Shown: positions 8,408 through 17,848, counted from the first letter of the stretch. The stretch is DNA of 64,000 bases from Leeia speluncae (GCF_020564625.1 NZ_JAJBZT010000008.1:84196-148195), one strand, 5' to 3'. Numbers and translations: made by a program. The notes: a model not told the origin generated them from the sequence alone.

Positions 8408-11400
8408 TTATGTACTTAATGATGTTGAACACGATTTCGCAATACCTTTTACTACCGCTGGCCATTCCTTATTTTGTTCTAGGCTTTCTGCGTTCACCGG
8501 CATACTAAATAAATAGCCTTGAGCATATTCACAATCAAGATCCGTCAGAAAATCTAGCTGATCTTGTGTTTCCACACCTTCCGCGACAACCGATTGATTT
8601 AAACACCTAGCAATAGAGAAAATCGCTTTGACCAGCCCCGCGCGTTGAGGGTCGGTCTGAATACTATTAATAAATGATCGATCAATTTTTAAGGTATCAA
8701 TTGGGTATTTAGCAAGGTAGCTTAAAGACGAATACCCTGTACCAAAGTCATCAATCGCAATCGAGATGCCTGCGTCTCGGAATTGTTTTAATGTGTGTAA
8801 TACGTCCACATCGTCTTCTAACAACAAGCTTTCTGTAATTTCTAATTCAATCCAGTCTGGGTGGCAGCCAGTAGCTTCCATCATCGATTTCACATCGGCA
8901 ACAAGGGTTTCTGATTGAAATTGTTTTGCAGAAAGGTTAATCGCGACTTTGTGTTCGCCAACTTGGTTCCAGCGAACCGCCATTTTGCACGCTTCGCCAA
9001 TGACCCATTTGCCAATCTCTACAATCAGCCCGCATTCTTCTGCTAGGGGGATAAATTTAAGTGGTGAAATAATCCCTTTGCTTGGATGAATCCAACGAAG
9101 CAATGCTTCAGAACCAATCGTTTTGCCGGATTTCAAACAAATTTTAGGTTGATAGAAGAGGGCGAATTCTTGTTTAGACAATGCTTGGCGGAGTTCAGAC
9201 TCCATTTCCATTCGCTCATCTAATTGGCGAGACAGTGCTTCGGTATAGATAGCAAAGCAGTTACGGCCTGCTTTTTTGGCTTCATACATCGCCACGTCTG
9301 CAAAGCGGATGAGATCGTCTGCGTTGTCACTATCTACCGGGTATCGTGATATTCCGATACTGCATGAGGTGTGAAGTTCATAGCCAGAAACAGGGAACGG
9401 TGTTTTAAATGCCTCTAATACAATATTCGCAATCGGTTCGATGGTTTCTGGCGTATTTTTAACTGGAATCAGAATGGCAAATTCATCTCCCCCTAGTCTT
9501 GCTAGCGTAGCATGGGTGGGAAGTTGTTGTTTTAGCCGTTCAGCGACACTGGCTAATAGTTGGTCACCAACCGGGTGGCCAAGACTATCGTTTACCTCTT
9601 TGAATCTATCCATGTCCAAAACGGTAACTAAAATACAATCACCTTCTTTGGTTGGGGTAGAAACATAAATTTTTAGCATCTCGTTAAAATGAGCGCGATT
9701 AGCCAACCCCGTTAGCTGATCAAAGTACGCCATCTGATGCGTTTTTTGCTGGTATTCGTATTGTTCTGTGATATCCCTGCCCACCACCAAAATGGAGGAC
9801 ACTTTACCTTGCCGGTCAACTTCAGGCGTAAACGTCAGCATGGCGCAGTTTTCATGGTCAGCGTCATCTAACCATTTATACTGGGTAGAAAGCTCTTTTT
9901 TCGTGGCGATCGATTGAATCAGCAATTGCGAATACAAACAATGCGATTCCGTTTCAAAAATCTCTGTAGACGACTGCCCAATTAAGTTTTGCCCTTTTCT
10001 TGCATAGGCATTTACAAACGCTGGGTTGGCATAGCGCAATTTTAAGTCCAGATCAAAACGCGCAATCATGTCGGACGTATTTTCAACCAAGGTACGATAT
10101 TCGTACTCGCGTTCAGTCAGTGCTTTCTCTGCTTTGCGCTGTTCTGTCATATCAAGATACGCGCAAATAATGCCTTGCGGCGTACCTTCTTGATCTCGGT
10201 ACAATGCTTTGTGAAAACGTAAGTCTCTTAGCTCGCCTTGGGCATTGGGTAATTTGTCATCGTACTGAATCGACGTACCAAGATGTAAGACCGTATTGTC
10301 CATGCTGCGGTGAAGTGAGGCCGTTTGCTCGGTGAATATATCAAAGTTGGTTTTACCAACAATGTCATCATCAGAAAAACCAAAAAAATCTCGGCAAGCT
10401 TGGTTGATCCCATGGTAGACCCCTAGTAAGTCTTTGTAATACATAGGGATAGGGATAGAATTTTGTAAAGACTGTAAGAACTGCTGACGTTCTAAGAGCT
10501 TATTTTCTGAAATCTTACGTTCGGTTAAATCGGTCGCAATCGCTAAAGAGAGATTGGTACCTTGGTAAGAAACTAATCGAGTTCTGACTTCTACAGGGTA
10601 AGTACTACCGTCTTTGCGCTGATGACTAGTTTCAAAAGATAACGTTTCATCTGCTTTCAACCCCGATAAAATCTGGCGTAGCTGTGTTGGGCCCGATAGG
10701 TTAGGGTCAATATCTAAAGGTGAAAAGCCAGATAGTTCTTCTCTTGAGTACTGCAAATACTCCAATGCACGCTGATTTACATGCACAAAGTGGTAAGGTG
10801 CTTCTGTAGAGATCAGATAGACCGCATCTTGGATTAAATCTAAGATAAATTTGTTTAGATAAAGATCGGTTTGAGTTTTTCGTTGCTCGGTAATATCTTG
10901 AGCAATCAAGAAAAAAAGCGTCTGGCCTTGGTATTGCAAAATAGTACTGTGTACTTCTACTGGAAAGAAGGATCCATCTTTCCGGCGATAGTCGGTTTCA
11001 TAACATAAACCGGTTTCAGTCGATTTACCATCTGTTCTTGCAAGGCGTTGAATCTCAATTTCAGAAAATTCAGGGCAAATATCATTTTGTGTGTGGCTGA
11101 GTAGTTCGTCTTTATCGTATTGAAGATGCTCACAAGCGGCTTTGTTGACATAGATAAAACGATGATTTTGCGTGGCATCCGAGATAAAAACGGCATCTTT
11201 AGCATGCGCTAGCGCAAACTCATTCAGAAACAGGTGGTCTTCTAGCAACTTCCTCTCGGTAATGTCTCTAGAATATCCCACCGTACCAATGACTTTACCA
11301 TCTACTATAACAGGCGATTTGTGCGTTTCTGCCCATGCAATATTGCCATTATCATCTAAATAAGATTCTTCAACCGAGATTGCTTTTGCACTCTGAATAA

Positions 11401-11977
11401 CACGCTGATCATCTTCTTGAAATTTCTTGGCGTGTTCTTCCGTGTGAATTTCAAAGTCTGTTTTACCAACCAGTTCTGTCGGTGAACTTAGCCCAAATTG
11501 GCTTGCATAATATTGATTACTCGCTAACAGCCTACCTTGAATATCTTTCATCCAAATATGGTAAGGCGTGTTGTCTAGTAGGGTTTGGTGGTAGTTAGCG
11601 GTGGAGTAGGATTGGCTAATATCAAGAATCAGCCCTTTCCAAGTATGCAAGCCTGCCTGACTTATTTCTGGGCATGGAATCAAATGTAATTGGTGTACAT
11701 CGCCATTGCTTAAAAAAAGGTTAAGTAAGGCCGGCGTAGCAATATATGTGTCATCTGCGAGTAGCGCTAGTAATGAATCAACATTTTCATAAACTTGGAA
11801 AAACTGCCGACAATCTGTAGGCACTACGCAAACGTCGCTAGAACAAAAGGGCGACAGGGTGCCTGTCGAATTCGACAATGTTAAAACGCCATTTTCATCA
11901 CGCGTGATGGTGATCATTAAATGTGAAAATGGCGAATGTTGCCTGCTTGCATTTTCAGATGAAGGTGATCTAGACAC
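8408..11977 (-). CDS. Multi-PAS GGDEF-EAL cyclic-di-GMP signalling protein
   Basis: A 1189-residue protein with no evident membrane helices. After an N-terminal region of about 120 residues come about five PAS/PAC modules (about 125-240, 250-370, 375-495, 500-620 and 625-750), each ending in a D(I/L/M)TE-type linker. A GGDEF domain follows at about 755-915 with intact RLGGDEFAIL and no RxxD inhibitory site just before it. An EAL domain follows at about 930-1180 with EALLRW, NLSAKQF, ELEITES, IDDFGTGYSSL, KIDRSFI and EGVET, all consistent with active phosphodiesterase residues. It probably integrates several cytoplasmic cues into c-di-GMP turnover. The start is GTG at 11977 after GGGACGGAAG; an ATG 20 codons later lacks a site. 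It stands alone without an operon partner. Confidence 0.9.
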   Translation of the reverse strand: MSRSPSSENASRQHSPFSHLMITITRDENGVLTLSNSTGTLSPFCSSDVCVVPTDCRQFFQVYENVDSLLALLADDTYIATPALLNLFLSNGDVHQLHLIPCPEISQAGLHTWKGLILDISQSYSTANYHQTLLDNTPYHIWMKDIQGRLLASNQYYASQFGLSSPTELVGKTDFEIHTEEHAKKFQEDDQRVIQSAKAISVEESYLDDNGNIAWAETHKSPVIVDGKVIGTVGYSRDITERKLLEDHLFLNEFALAHAKDAVFISDATQNHRFIYVNKAACEHLQYDKDELLSHTQNDICPEFSEIEIQRLARTDGKSTETGLCYETDYRRKDGSFFPVEVHSTILQYQGQTLFFLIAQDITEQRKTQTDLYLNKFILDLIQDAVYLISTEAPYHFVHVNQRALEYLQYSREELSGFSPLDIDPNLSGPTQLRQILSGLKADETLSFETSHQRKDGSTYPVEVRTRLVSYQGTNLSLAIATDLTERKISENKLLERQQFLQSLQNSIPIPMYYKDLLGVYHGINQACRDFFGFSDDDIVGKTNFDIFTEQTASLHRSMDNTVLHLGTSIQYDDKLPNAQGELRDLRFHKALYRDQEGTPQGIICAYLDMTEQRKAEKALTEREYEYRTLVENTSDMIARFDLDLKLRYANPAFVNAYARKGQNLIGQSSTEIFETESHCLYSQLLIQSIATKKELSTQYKWLDDADHENCAMLTFTPEVDRQGKVSSILVVGRDITEQYEYQQKTHQMAYFDQLTGLANRAHFNEMLKIYVSTPTKEGDCILVTVLDMDRFKEVNDSLGHPVGDQLLASVAERLKQQLPTHATLARLGGDEFAILIPVKNTPETIEPIANIVLEAFKTPFPVSGYELHTSCSIGISRYPVDSDNADDLIRFADVAMYEAKKAGRNCFAIYTEALSRQLDERMEMESELRQALSKQEFALFYQPKICLKSGKTIGSEALLRWIHPSKGIISPLKFIPLAEECGLIVEIGKWVIGEACKMAVRWNQVGEHKVAINLSAKQFQSETLVADVKSMMEATGCHPDWIELEITESLLLEDDVDVLHTLKQFRDAGISIAIDDFGTGYSSLSYLAKYPIDTLKIDRSFINSIQTDPQRAGLVKAIFSIARCLNQSVVAEGVETQDQLDFLTDLDCEYAQGYLFSMPVNAESLEQNKEWPAVVKGIAKSCSTSLST

Positions 11978-12502
11978 GCTTCCGTCCCTAATTATTGTTA
12001 TATATATCTTATTTTATGGCCTTACTTTTGGTAATGCTTTCCCGCTTCCTCTCAATATAGACTTTTTTTTATTGTAGTAAAGAGAAATAAGCGGATTTCA
12101 CGGTTTCTTTGATTGAACAAGAATAGGAAATGAGAGGAGGTGTTTACTGAAGCTAACGGGGAAAATTGTGATGAATGGGATATTCAATTGAATGATGAAA
12201 TGACAAATAAATTTTATATTTAAATTGTATATTGATTAATCATTTTTATTATGGATTTGTATATTTAATTCAATGATTTATCGGGTTGTGAAGTATATTT
12301 CCCAATTAAGAAATAGCGTGGGTTAGACAAAAAGTTGCACTACATAGCGCATCTTCTTTATATGCTGGTTTGAAAGAATCTTCCACGTAGGTGGATAGCA
12401 TTGGATAGCATCTCATCAATCATGAACTGCAATGTATCTTCACAAGTGTTCATCTTGCGGTGATGAACTTTGAATGTTTAAAAAAACACTTGCAAAATGT
12501 AA

Positions 12503-12516
12503 TGTAATCGATTACA
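12503..12516. promoter_or_regulatory. LacI-type operator O1, cupin operon
   Basis: The perfect palindrome TGTAATCGATTACA overlaps a candidate -10 region. It is one of eight copies in the window sharing consensus TGTAAWCGWTTACA with the central CG typical of LacI/GalR operators. The copies are found only in the 12.5-28.5 kb island that encodes a LacI-family regulator. Confidence 0.8.
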
Positions 12517-12582
12517 AATACGATTATTGTCAATTTTATCTATCAACCTACACATTTTTAGGTTCAAACATTTACCTATAAA

Positions 12583-12596
12583 TGTAAGCGATTACA
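12583..12596. promoter_or_regulatory. LacI-type operator O2, cupin operon
   Basis: TGTAAGCGATTACA, centred 80 bases downstream of O1 and ending ten bases before the cupin ATG, directly abutting its ribosome-binding site. Two sites about 7.6 helical turns apart could support looping. This is an inference. Confidence 0.75.
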
Positions 12597-12606
12597 AGAG
12601 GTGGCC

Positions 12607-13140
12607 ATGTCTGAAGAATTTAAAGCATTAGTATTGAAGGGCGACGGTAAAGAACGTGGCGACTTTGCCATGATCAATGACGAGACAGAGCTTGGTTACT
12701 GGCAGCCAAAAACAGCAAATGGCTATGCAACTGTTCGCGTGGCGCCTGCTCTGGTTCATATGGATGCGCGTTTTTCAGTAGGTACACAAATTCTTCCACC
12801 TGGTGGTGTGATTCGTGAGCATTCTCATGGTGGCAATGAAGAAGTGCTTCATATCATTGAAGGCTGTGGGCAAGCGTTCATCGATGGTGAAGAGTATCCA
12901 ATGGTTGCGGGCAGCACGCTATTCCTAGGGAAAAATCGCAAACATCGCTTTGTAAACAATAGTGATAAAGACATGAAGTGGGTTTGGTTTATGACACCAA
13001 ACGGCCTAGAAGATTTCTTCCGCGATATTGGTCGCGTTCGTGTTCATGGCGAGCCAGCACCAGAGCCATTCGAGCGTCCAGAAGATGTGAAAAACATCGA
13101 AGCAAGAACTGTATTCGCTTCTGACGCTAAGAAAGACTAA
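12607..13140 (+). CDS. Cupin-domain protein, copy 1
   Basis: A 177-residue single-domain cupin. The metal-site motif region is visible as REHSHGGNEEVLHIIEG, with His, His and Glu, and a second motif as GKNRKHRFVNNSD. The enzymatic role is unknown; cupins in such clusters may be isomerases, dioxygenases or sugar- or acid-binding proteins. It is a clear paralogue of the cupin at 28467, sharing VWFMTPNGLE and PEPFER. The ATG at 12607 is preferred to GTG at 12601 because the GAGGTGG at 12598-12604 serves it. It is the first gene of a six-gene operon and is preceded by two LacI-type operators. Confidence 0.8.
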   Translation: MSEEFKALVLKGDGKERGDFAMINDETELGYWQPKTANGYATVRVAPALVHMDARFSVGTQILPPGGVIREHSHGGNEEVLHIIEGCGQAFIDGEEYPMVAGSTLFLGKNRKHRFVNNSDKDMKWVWFMTPNGLEDFFRDIGRVRVHGEPAPEPFERPEDVKNIEARTVFASDAKKD

Positions 13141-13142
13141 CC

Positions 13143-13919
13143 ATGAGTCTAGATTATCAAGTAAGGGGAAATGGCGAACCACTCGTATTGATTTCTGGTT
13201 TGGGTGGGCTAGCTGCTTTCTGGGATAAAACAGCTGAATATCTAGCTACTCAATACAAGGTGATTACATTTGATCACCCTGGTATGGGAAAAAGTAGCTT
13301 GGAAGGTAAGCCAACTATTTCCGGAATTGTCGACGCTGTTATTTCCATTCTTGATGAGTTAGACATTCAATCTGCTCATATTCTGGGTCACTCTACTGGC
13401 GGCATTGTGACTCAGAATTTGGCACTCGATCATCCTGATCGAGTAAGGAAAATCATTTTAAGTAGCACTTGGGCAAAGCCAGATAAACGCTTTAAGGATT
13501 TTTTCGATTTAAGACAAATCATCCTGGAAAAGTCAGGAACAGAAGCGTATTCCACTTTTACCAAGCTAATTGGCTATACCCCTGCATGGTATGCAGAGCA
13601 CTTAGCCCCTACTGAATTAATTGATTTTACAAAGGCAAACCAATCAATTGATGCAGTCATGATTAAAGACAGAATAGATATGCTGTTAAACAATAACAGA
13701 ATTGATGAAATAGGTTCATTAAATAATCCTGCGTTAATCATCGGCTCTTTAGATGATCAGATTGTTCCTTATTATCATTCCATTGAATTAAATTCTTTAA
13801 TTAAGAATTCAAAAGTAATTGATGTGACAGGTGGGCATTTTGTTCCAAATGTATACCCATCTAAATATGCAGATATTGTTAAAGAATTTATAGGTTCAAA
13901 TCATGAAAAAAACAATTAA
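13143..13919 (+). CDS. Alpha/beta hydrolase, RutD-like
   Basis: A 258-residue alpha/beta-hydrolase fold protein. The nucleophile elbow is GHSTGG at about residues 81-86, the likely acid is in SLDDQIVP, and the catalytic histidine is in TGGHFVP. The overall pattern, including LISGLGG and the FxxRxxILxxxGxxAY region, resembles RutD, which acts on amino-acrylate or carbamate-type intermediates in pyrimidine breakdown, and related 3-oxoadipate enol-lactonases. It starts two bases after the cupin stop and overlaps the next gene by 17 bases. In this operon it probably hydrolyses an amide, enamine or lactone intermediate. The substrate is not known. Confidence 0.82.
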   Translation: MSLDYQVRGNGEPLVLISGLGGLAAFWDKTAEYLATQYKVITFDHPGMGKSSLEGKPTISGIVDAVISILDELDIQSAHILGHSTGGIVTQNLALDHPDRVRKIILSSTWAKPDKRFKDFFDLRQIILEKSGTEAYSTFTKLIGYTPAWYAEHLAPTELIDFTKANQSIDAVMIKDRIDMLLNNNRIDEIGSLNNPALIIGSLDDQIVPYYHSIELNSLIKNSKVIDVTGGHFVPNVYPSKYADIVKEFIGSNHEKNN

Positions 13920-14700
13920 TAAAATTGTTATTTTGGGTTTAGGTGCGATTGGGCGAAAAGTCCTGAATACCCTAAAACAGACGAATAAAGATAATTTGCA
14001 AATTGCCGGGTTTGATCATCCTGCAAGGTCAGAGTCTCTATCGTTAGAGTTAGGCATCCCCACTTTTTCTAATGTCGATTCAATGTTGAATTGGCAACCG
14101 GATCTTGTCATTGAATGTGCAGGTCACCAAGTGGTGGCAGAGATTGTACCCCCTGTGTTGAACGCGGGAGTCGATGTCGTATTGGTTTCTGTGGGCGCAC
14201 TCTCTGATCACCAACTATTTCAGAAAATAGATGAGGCAACACAGCATTCGGGTGCGGAATTAGTGCTTGTGTCTGGTGCGATTGGTGGCCTTGATGCCCT
14301 GAGAGCGGCAAGAAGTGCGGGTATTCATCGTGTGACCTATACCGGTCGTAAACCGCCACATGCATGGGTTGGCACACCGGCAGAAACACTTTTTGATCTA
14401 AATATCATTTCGCAGCCTACTGAAATCTTTTCTGGTAATGCACTCGAATCTGCTCAGCAATATCCAAAAAATGCAAATGTAACCGCTGCAGTAGCAATGG
14501 CCGGAATTGGGTTTGAAAAGACGTCGGTAAAAATGATTGCAGATCCAACAATCAATAAAAATGTTCATGAATTAACTGTGGTGGGTGAGTTTGGTGAATT
14601 CTCTATTCGCTTGGAAAACAATCCATTACCTGAAAATCCAAAAACATCTTGGTTAGCCGCATTAAGTATTGAAGAAGTTGTTAAACAAAGAATTAGCTAA
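13903..14700 (+). CDS. L-aspartate dehydrogenase (NadX family)
   Basis: A 265-residue NAD(P)-dependent dehydrogenase. The N-terminal Rossmann motif is VILGLGAIGRKV, and the rest matches the aspartate dehydrogenase domain, with YTGRKPPHAWVGTPAE and the conserved histidine in NVHELTVVGEFGEF. Known chemistry of the family: L-aspartate oxidised to iminoaspartate or oxaloacetate and ammonia, or the reverse. No quinolinate synthase or nadC is nearby. The surrounding genes are catabolic, so a degradative or amine-releasing role is more likely than NAD synthesis. It overlaps the preceding hydrolase gene. Confidence 0.85.
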   Translation: MKKTINKIVILGLGAIGRKVLNTLKQTNKDNLQIAGFDHPARSESLSLELGIPTFSNVDSMLNWQPDLVIECAGHQVVAEIVPPVLNAGVDVVLVSVGALSDHQLFQKIDEATQHSGAELVLVSGAIGGLDALRAARSAGIHRVTYTGRKPPHAWVGTPAETLFDLNIISQPTEIFSGNALESAQQYPKNANVTAAVAMAGIGFEKTSVKMIADPTINKNVHELTVVGEFGEFSIRLENNPLPENPKTSWLAALSIEEVVKQRIS

Positions 14701-14718
14701 ATTGGAGAATACACTATT

Positions 14719-15471
14719 ATGAAACTATCTAATAAAGTAGCGATTGTAACAGGTGCAGGTGCAGGTATTGGTGCATCCACAGCAGAGTTATTGGCAAGTG
14801 AAGGCGCAAAAGTAGTGGTTGCAGACCGTGACTTTAGCAATGCACAAGCAGTAGCAAATAAAATTGGCAGCCAAGCGATTGCCCTTGAAGTTGACGTATC
14901 TAGCGATGCGAACATCCGCAAAATGGTCAGTGACACGATCGCTGCATTCGGCAAAGTAGATATTTTAGTGAATAACGCAGGTTTTGGATGTTTTGGCACG
15001 GTGGTTACGCTGGAAGAATCTGACTGGGATCGCCTAATGAATGTGAACTTAAAAGGCGTATTCTTGTGTTCAAAACATGTGGTACCTGAAATGGTTAAAA
15101 ATGGTGGTGGTTCCATTATTAACTTAGCTTCTACTATTTCTGTTGTTGGCATTAAAGACCGTGCTGGTTATGTAGCCGCTAAAGGCGGTGTTGCTGCGCT
15201 AACTCGTGCAATGGCACTTGACCATGCAACAGATGGCATTCGCGTAAATAGCGTGGCGCCTGGTGTGATCGCTTCTAGTTACTACGACAAAATGTTCGAA
15301 ACAGTTGAGAACCCAGAAGAATTCAAAAAAGGCCTAGCTGCGCGCTCGCCATTGAACAAAATGGGTGTGCCAAAAGATATCGCATCGATGATTTTATTCT
15401 TGGCATCAGAAGACTCTTCTTTCGCAACCGGTGCAATGTTCACCATTGATGGTGGTTATACCGCTTGGTAA
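14719..15471 (+). CDS. Short-chain dehydrogenase/reductase
   Basis: A 250-residue classical SDR. The cofactor loop is TGAGAGIG and the NNAG motif is present. The catalytic serine is in INLASTIS, and the YVAAK motif supplies Tyr and Lys. It ends with the usual IDGGYTAW. It would oxidise or reduce a hydroxyl or keto group of a pathway intermediate with NAD(P). The RBS GGAG lies about 13 bases upstream of the ATG. It is the fourth gene of the LacI-controlled operon. Confidence 0.88.
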   Translation: MKLSNKVAIVTGAGAGIGASTAELLASEGAKVVVADRDFSNAQAVANKIGSQAIALEVDVSSDANIRKMVSDTIAAFGKVDILVNNAGFGCFGTVVTLEESDWDRLMNVNLKGVFLCSKHVVPEMVKNGGGSIINLASTISVVGIKDRAGYVAAKGGVAALTRAMALDHATDGIRVNSVAPGVIASSYYDKMFETVENPEEFKKGLAARSPLNKMGVPKDIASMILFLASEDSSFATGAMFTIDGGYTAW

Positions 15472-15482
15472 AAGGTGCTGCC

Positions 15483-16064
15483 ATGATTCATGAGCTTAGA
15501 GAATATACTATGCCCATTGAAAATTGGCCGGGCTACATTGATGCTTTTCAAAATGTAGCCCATCCAATTCGCGGGGATAATTTTGGTGCGTTTATTGGAA
15601 GCTGGTGCTCGCCTGCTACGGCGAGTATTCGTTTCTATCATCTATGGCAATTTGACTCTCTAAATGATAGAGCAGAAAAACGTGCTGCATTAGCTAAAAT
15701 ACCTGAGTGGACAAATACCTTTCTTCCGCTAGCTTGGAAAAATGTGAATAGCCAATTGGTGAGTATTCTGAATCCAGTAGAAGTACTTGCTTCAGAAGTG
15801 ATGTCTTCTACAGGGCTATATTTGTACAAGATTCAAACTAAACTGGGTAAAGCAGGTAGTTTGACAAAGTTGTTGGCTGAAGATAGTAATTTTCGTCTAG
15901 CAACGATTGGTCTTTGGACGTGTGAGTTTCCTGATCCTAATGCGGTGATTGTACTCAGTAAATCTCATACGCTGATGGATCGATTATCGGAGCATGAGGC
16001 AGGATCAATTGTCCGTGATTACCAAGTGAATCAGTTAAAACCAGTGAATCAACCTACCTTATAA
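15483..16064 (+). CDS. NIPSNAP-family protein
   Basis: A 193-residue protein with two dimeric alpha/beta-barrel repeats, starting MIHELREYTM and with a second block around SSTGLYLYKIQTKLGKAG. NIPSNAP proteins are often found in bacterial catabolic operons, but their biochemical role is unresolved. The ATG at 15483 is chosen, with AAGGTG just upstream; an upstream GTG at 15465 overlaps the SDR and lacks a site. It lies between the SDR and a proline-racemase-family enzyme. Confidence 0.75.
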   Translation: MIHELREYTMPIENWPGYIDAFQNVAHPIRGDNFGAFIGSWCSPATASIRFYHLWQFDSLNDRAEKRAALAKIPEWTNTFLPLAWKNVNSQLVSILNPVEVLASEVMSSTGLYLYKIQTKLGKAGSLTKLLAEDSNFRLATIGLWTCEFPDPNAVIVLSKSHTLMDRLSEHEAGSIVRDYQVNQLKPVNQPTL

Positions 16065-16073
16065 GGAATTGAA

Positions 16074-17108
16074 ATGGCTTTTAAGCGTGTAGTAAATGTG
16101 GTTGGTGTCCATACTGGTGGCGAACGTAATGATGTGATCACTGGTGGGGTAATGGATGTGCCAGGTAAAAGCATTTTTGAAAAAATGCAGTATCTGCAAC
16201 AGCATCAAGATGACCTACGGAAGTTTTTATTGCAAGAGCCTCGCGGCTCTGTGACTCAGTGCGTTAACTTGGTGCTTCCACCATGCCATCCTGAAGCCGA
16301 CGCAGGCTTTGTGATTATGGAGTCCGAGTTTTATGTGCCGATGTCTGGTAGCAATACGATTTGTACGGTCACTGCGTTACTAGAAACCGGCATGCTGCCA
16401 ATGACTGAGCCAGTAACAGAACTTACGCTTGAAGCACCTGGTGGTTTGGTTAGGGTGACGGCTGAGTGTAAAGACGGTAAGTGCATTAACGTCAAATTTG
16501 CGAATGTTCCATGCTTTGTATTTGGTTTGGATAAACAAGTAGAAGTACCAGGCTTGGGAACGCTAACTGTTGATGTGGCTTATGGCGGGATGATTTATGT
16601 GCTTGCAGATGCGAAAGCGCTCGGCTTTAGTATTACGCCTGATGAAGCGGCCGATTTAGTTGATATTGGTGAGCGTATCAAAGCAGCCGCTGCAGAACAG
16701 TTACCTGCGGTACACCCTGAAAACCCTGAAATTCACACCATCAATCAGACCTTGTTTGCTGGTCCAATTGAACGTACTGCGACTGGTTTAACCTCTAAAA
16801 ATGGGGTGGTTGTTTCTCCAGGCAGAATGGATCGCTCTCCATGTGGTACAGGTACGAGCGCAAGATTGGCCGTGTTGCATGCAAAAGGTCAAATCAAGGT
16901 AGGTGAGAAATTCTTACATCGTTCAATCATTGATACCGAGTTTACGGGTGAGATTTTATCTACTACAAAAGTAGGCAATACAGATGGAATTATCCCTGCA
17001 ATTACTGGTAGCGCTTGGATCACCGGTTATCACCAGTATGTTGTAGATTCCACCGATCCTCTTCCAACGGGTTACACTTTAAGTGATCTATGGAGAAAAA
17101 ATAAGTAG
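16074..17108 (+). CDS. Proline-racemase-family enzyme (hydroxyproline epimerase or dehydratase type), copy 1
   Basis: A 344-residue member of the proline racemase superfamily, which racemises, epimerises or dehydrates proline-like or hydroxy acids through two opposed acid/base residues. The second catalytic cysteine is in DRSPCGTGTSA. At the first position the usual MCGH-like motif reads MSGSNT, so serine replaces cysteine. Ser/Cys pairs occur in a subset of the superfamily and do not by themselves distinguish epimerase from dehydratase. It is the last gene of the operon, with AAGGAATTGAA upstream, and is paralogous to 29053-30102. Two terminators follow. Confidence 0.83.
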   Translation: MAFKRVVNVVGVHTGGERNDVITGGVMDVPGKSIFEKMQYLQQHQDDLRKFLLQEPRGSVTQCVNLVLPPCHPEADAGFVIMESEFYVPMSGSNTICTVTALLETGMLPMTEPVTELTLEAPGGLVRVTAECKDGKCINVKFANVPCFVFGLDKQVEVPGLGTLTVDVAYGGMIYVLADAKALGFSITPDEAADLVDIGERIKAAAAEQLPAVHPENPEIHTINQTLFAGPIERTATGLTSKNGVVVSPGRMDRSPCGTGTSARLAVLHAKGQIKVGEKFLHRSIIDTEFTGEILSTTKVGNTDGIIPAITGSAWITGYHQYVVDSTDPLPTGYTLSDLWRKNK

Positions 17109-17120
17109 TAAGTTGGTCGC

Positions 17121-17174
17121 AATCACGAGGGGCGTGATTTTTATATGGAGAGGATTCATCCTCTCCATTTTTTT
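17121..17174 (+). terminator. Tandem terminators of the cupin operon
   Basis: The first hairpin is AATCACG (17121-17127) and CGTGATT (17133-17139) followed by TTTATAT. The second is an 11-bp stem, ATGGAGAGGAT (17145-17155) and ATCCTCTCCAT (17158-17168), followed by six more Ts. The second overlaps the last codons and stop of the converging HAD gene. Confidence 0.85.
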
Positions 17175-17800
17175 ATGGTATGACCAACTGCCTCTAAATG
17201 TTCACAAATGGTAATTTGTGAACCATATTTCTGTTTGGTAGCGTCATCTAAGTGAACACCAATGACTGCTACATTAGCGCTAAGACCTGCCTGTATGCCA
17301 GAAGGGCTATCTTCAATTAAAACCGCATCACTTGGCGCGCATTGGAAATGATCTAAAACAATTTCAATCAGCCTAGGTGATGGCTTCCAAACGCTATATT
17401 CAAACGCACTAAAAAGCCGATCATCAAAGTAGGGGGCTAATCCTGTTGCTGCGAGTGAGGTGTGAATTTTCATTAAGGGCGCATTGGAGGCAATACAGAT
17501 CGTGACATCGTCAAGAGAGGAGAGTAGTGCTTGTGCGCCGGGCATAACGGTTAAGTGGCTCGCTAATCGTTTTTGTGTTTCTTCTCTGTAGACATAATCA
17601 AACGACTCGGGCTGAAAGTCTGGTAGTTGTTGTTTGATAAATGCGTGGAAATCCGCTTGTGGCACGCCACGTAAAGCGGAATACACTTCATCATAAGAGA
17701 GTGCTAGACCTAGTTGGCTTAAGAGTTGGTGGGCGACTTGCGCTGAAATGCGCTCACTGTCTACTAATGTGCCATCCAAATCAAAAATAACTAATTTCAT
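17156..17800 (-). CDS. HAD-superfamily phosphatase (YieH/beta-phosphoglucomutase-like)
   Basis: A 214-residue haloacid-dehalogenase hydrolase. Motif I is FDLDGTLVDSE at residues 5-15, motif II lies in CIASNAP, the motif III lysine is in WKPSP, and motif IV is in LIEDSPSG. The helical cap sits between motifs I and II. It resembles small phosphosugar phosphatases such as YieH. Its substrate is unknown. It is downstream of the aldehyde dehydrogenase on the same strand but behind a strong minus-strand terminator, so co-regulation is not assured. Confidence 0.83.
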   Translation of the reverse strand: MKLVIFDLDGTLVDSERISAQVAHQLLSQLGLALSYDEVYSALRGVPQADFHAFIKQQLPDFQPESFDYVYREETQKRLASHLTVMPGAQALLSSLDDVTICIASNAPLMKIHTSLAATGLAPYFDDRLFSAFEYSVWKPSPRLIEIVLDHFQCAPSDAVLIEDSPSGIQAGLSANVAVIGVHLDDATKQKYGSQITICEHLEAVGHTIKKWRG

Positions 17801-17813
17801 TTACTCACTCTTT

Positions 17814-17848
17814 AAATAAAAAAAGAGAACCTTTAAAAAAGGTTCTCT
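17814..17848 (-). terminator. Terminator after aldehyde dehydrogenase
   Basis: An 11-bp stem, AGAGAACCTTT (17824-17834) and AAAGGTTCTCT (17838-17848), with a 3-base loop. On the minus strand it is followed by TTTTTTATTT. It lies between the aldehyde dehydrogenase stop and the HAD gene start. Confidence 0.85.

Larger units (their letters stand above)
11978..12606. promoter_or_regulatory. Long regulatory intergenic region upstream of the first catabolic operon
   Basis: About 630 bases without a gene. The left half is AT-rich and featureless apart from a 9-bp direct repeat (GGATAGCAT twice near 12393-12411) and a 7-bp inverted repeat, GTTCATC (12448-12454) and GATGAAC (12462-12468). The right end holds two LacI-type palindromes. 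The first overlaps a possible promoter, TTGCAA at 12490-12495 and TACAAA at 12513-12518 with a 17-base spacer. Repressor binding there would block RNA polymerase. The promoter call is by eye only. Confidence 0.5.

Noticed and set aside
11859..12077. 72-codon plus-strand ORF at the start of the GGDEF-EAL gene
   Set aside because: Its first half is antisense to the real gene and the rest is AT-rich intergenic sequence; no start signal.
12448..12468. Hairpin GTTCATC/GATGAAC as a terminator
   Set aside because: Short stem without a T-run and no upstream gene on the plus strand to terminate.
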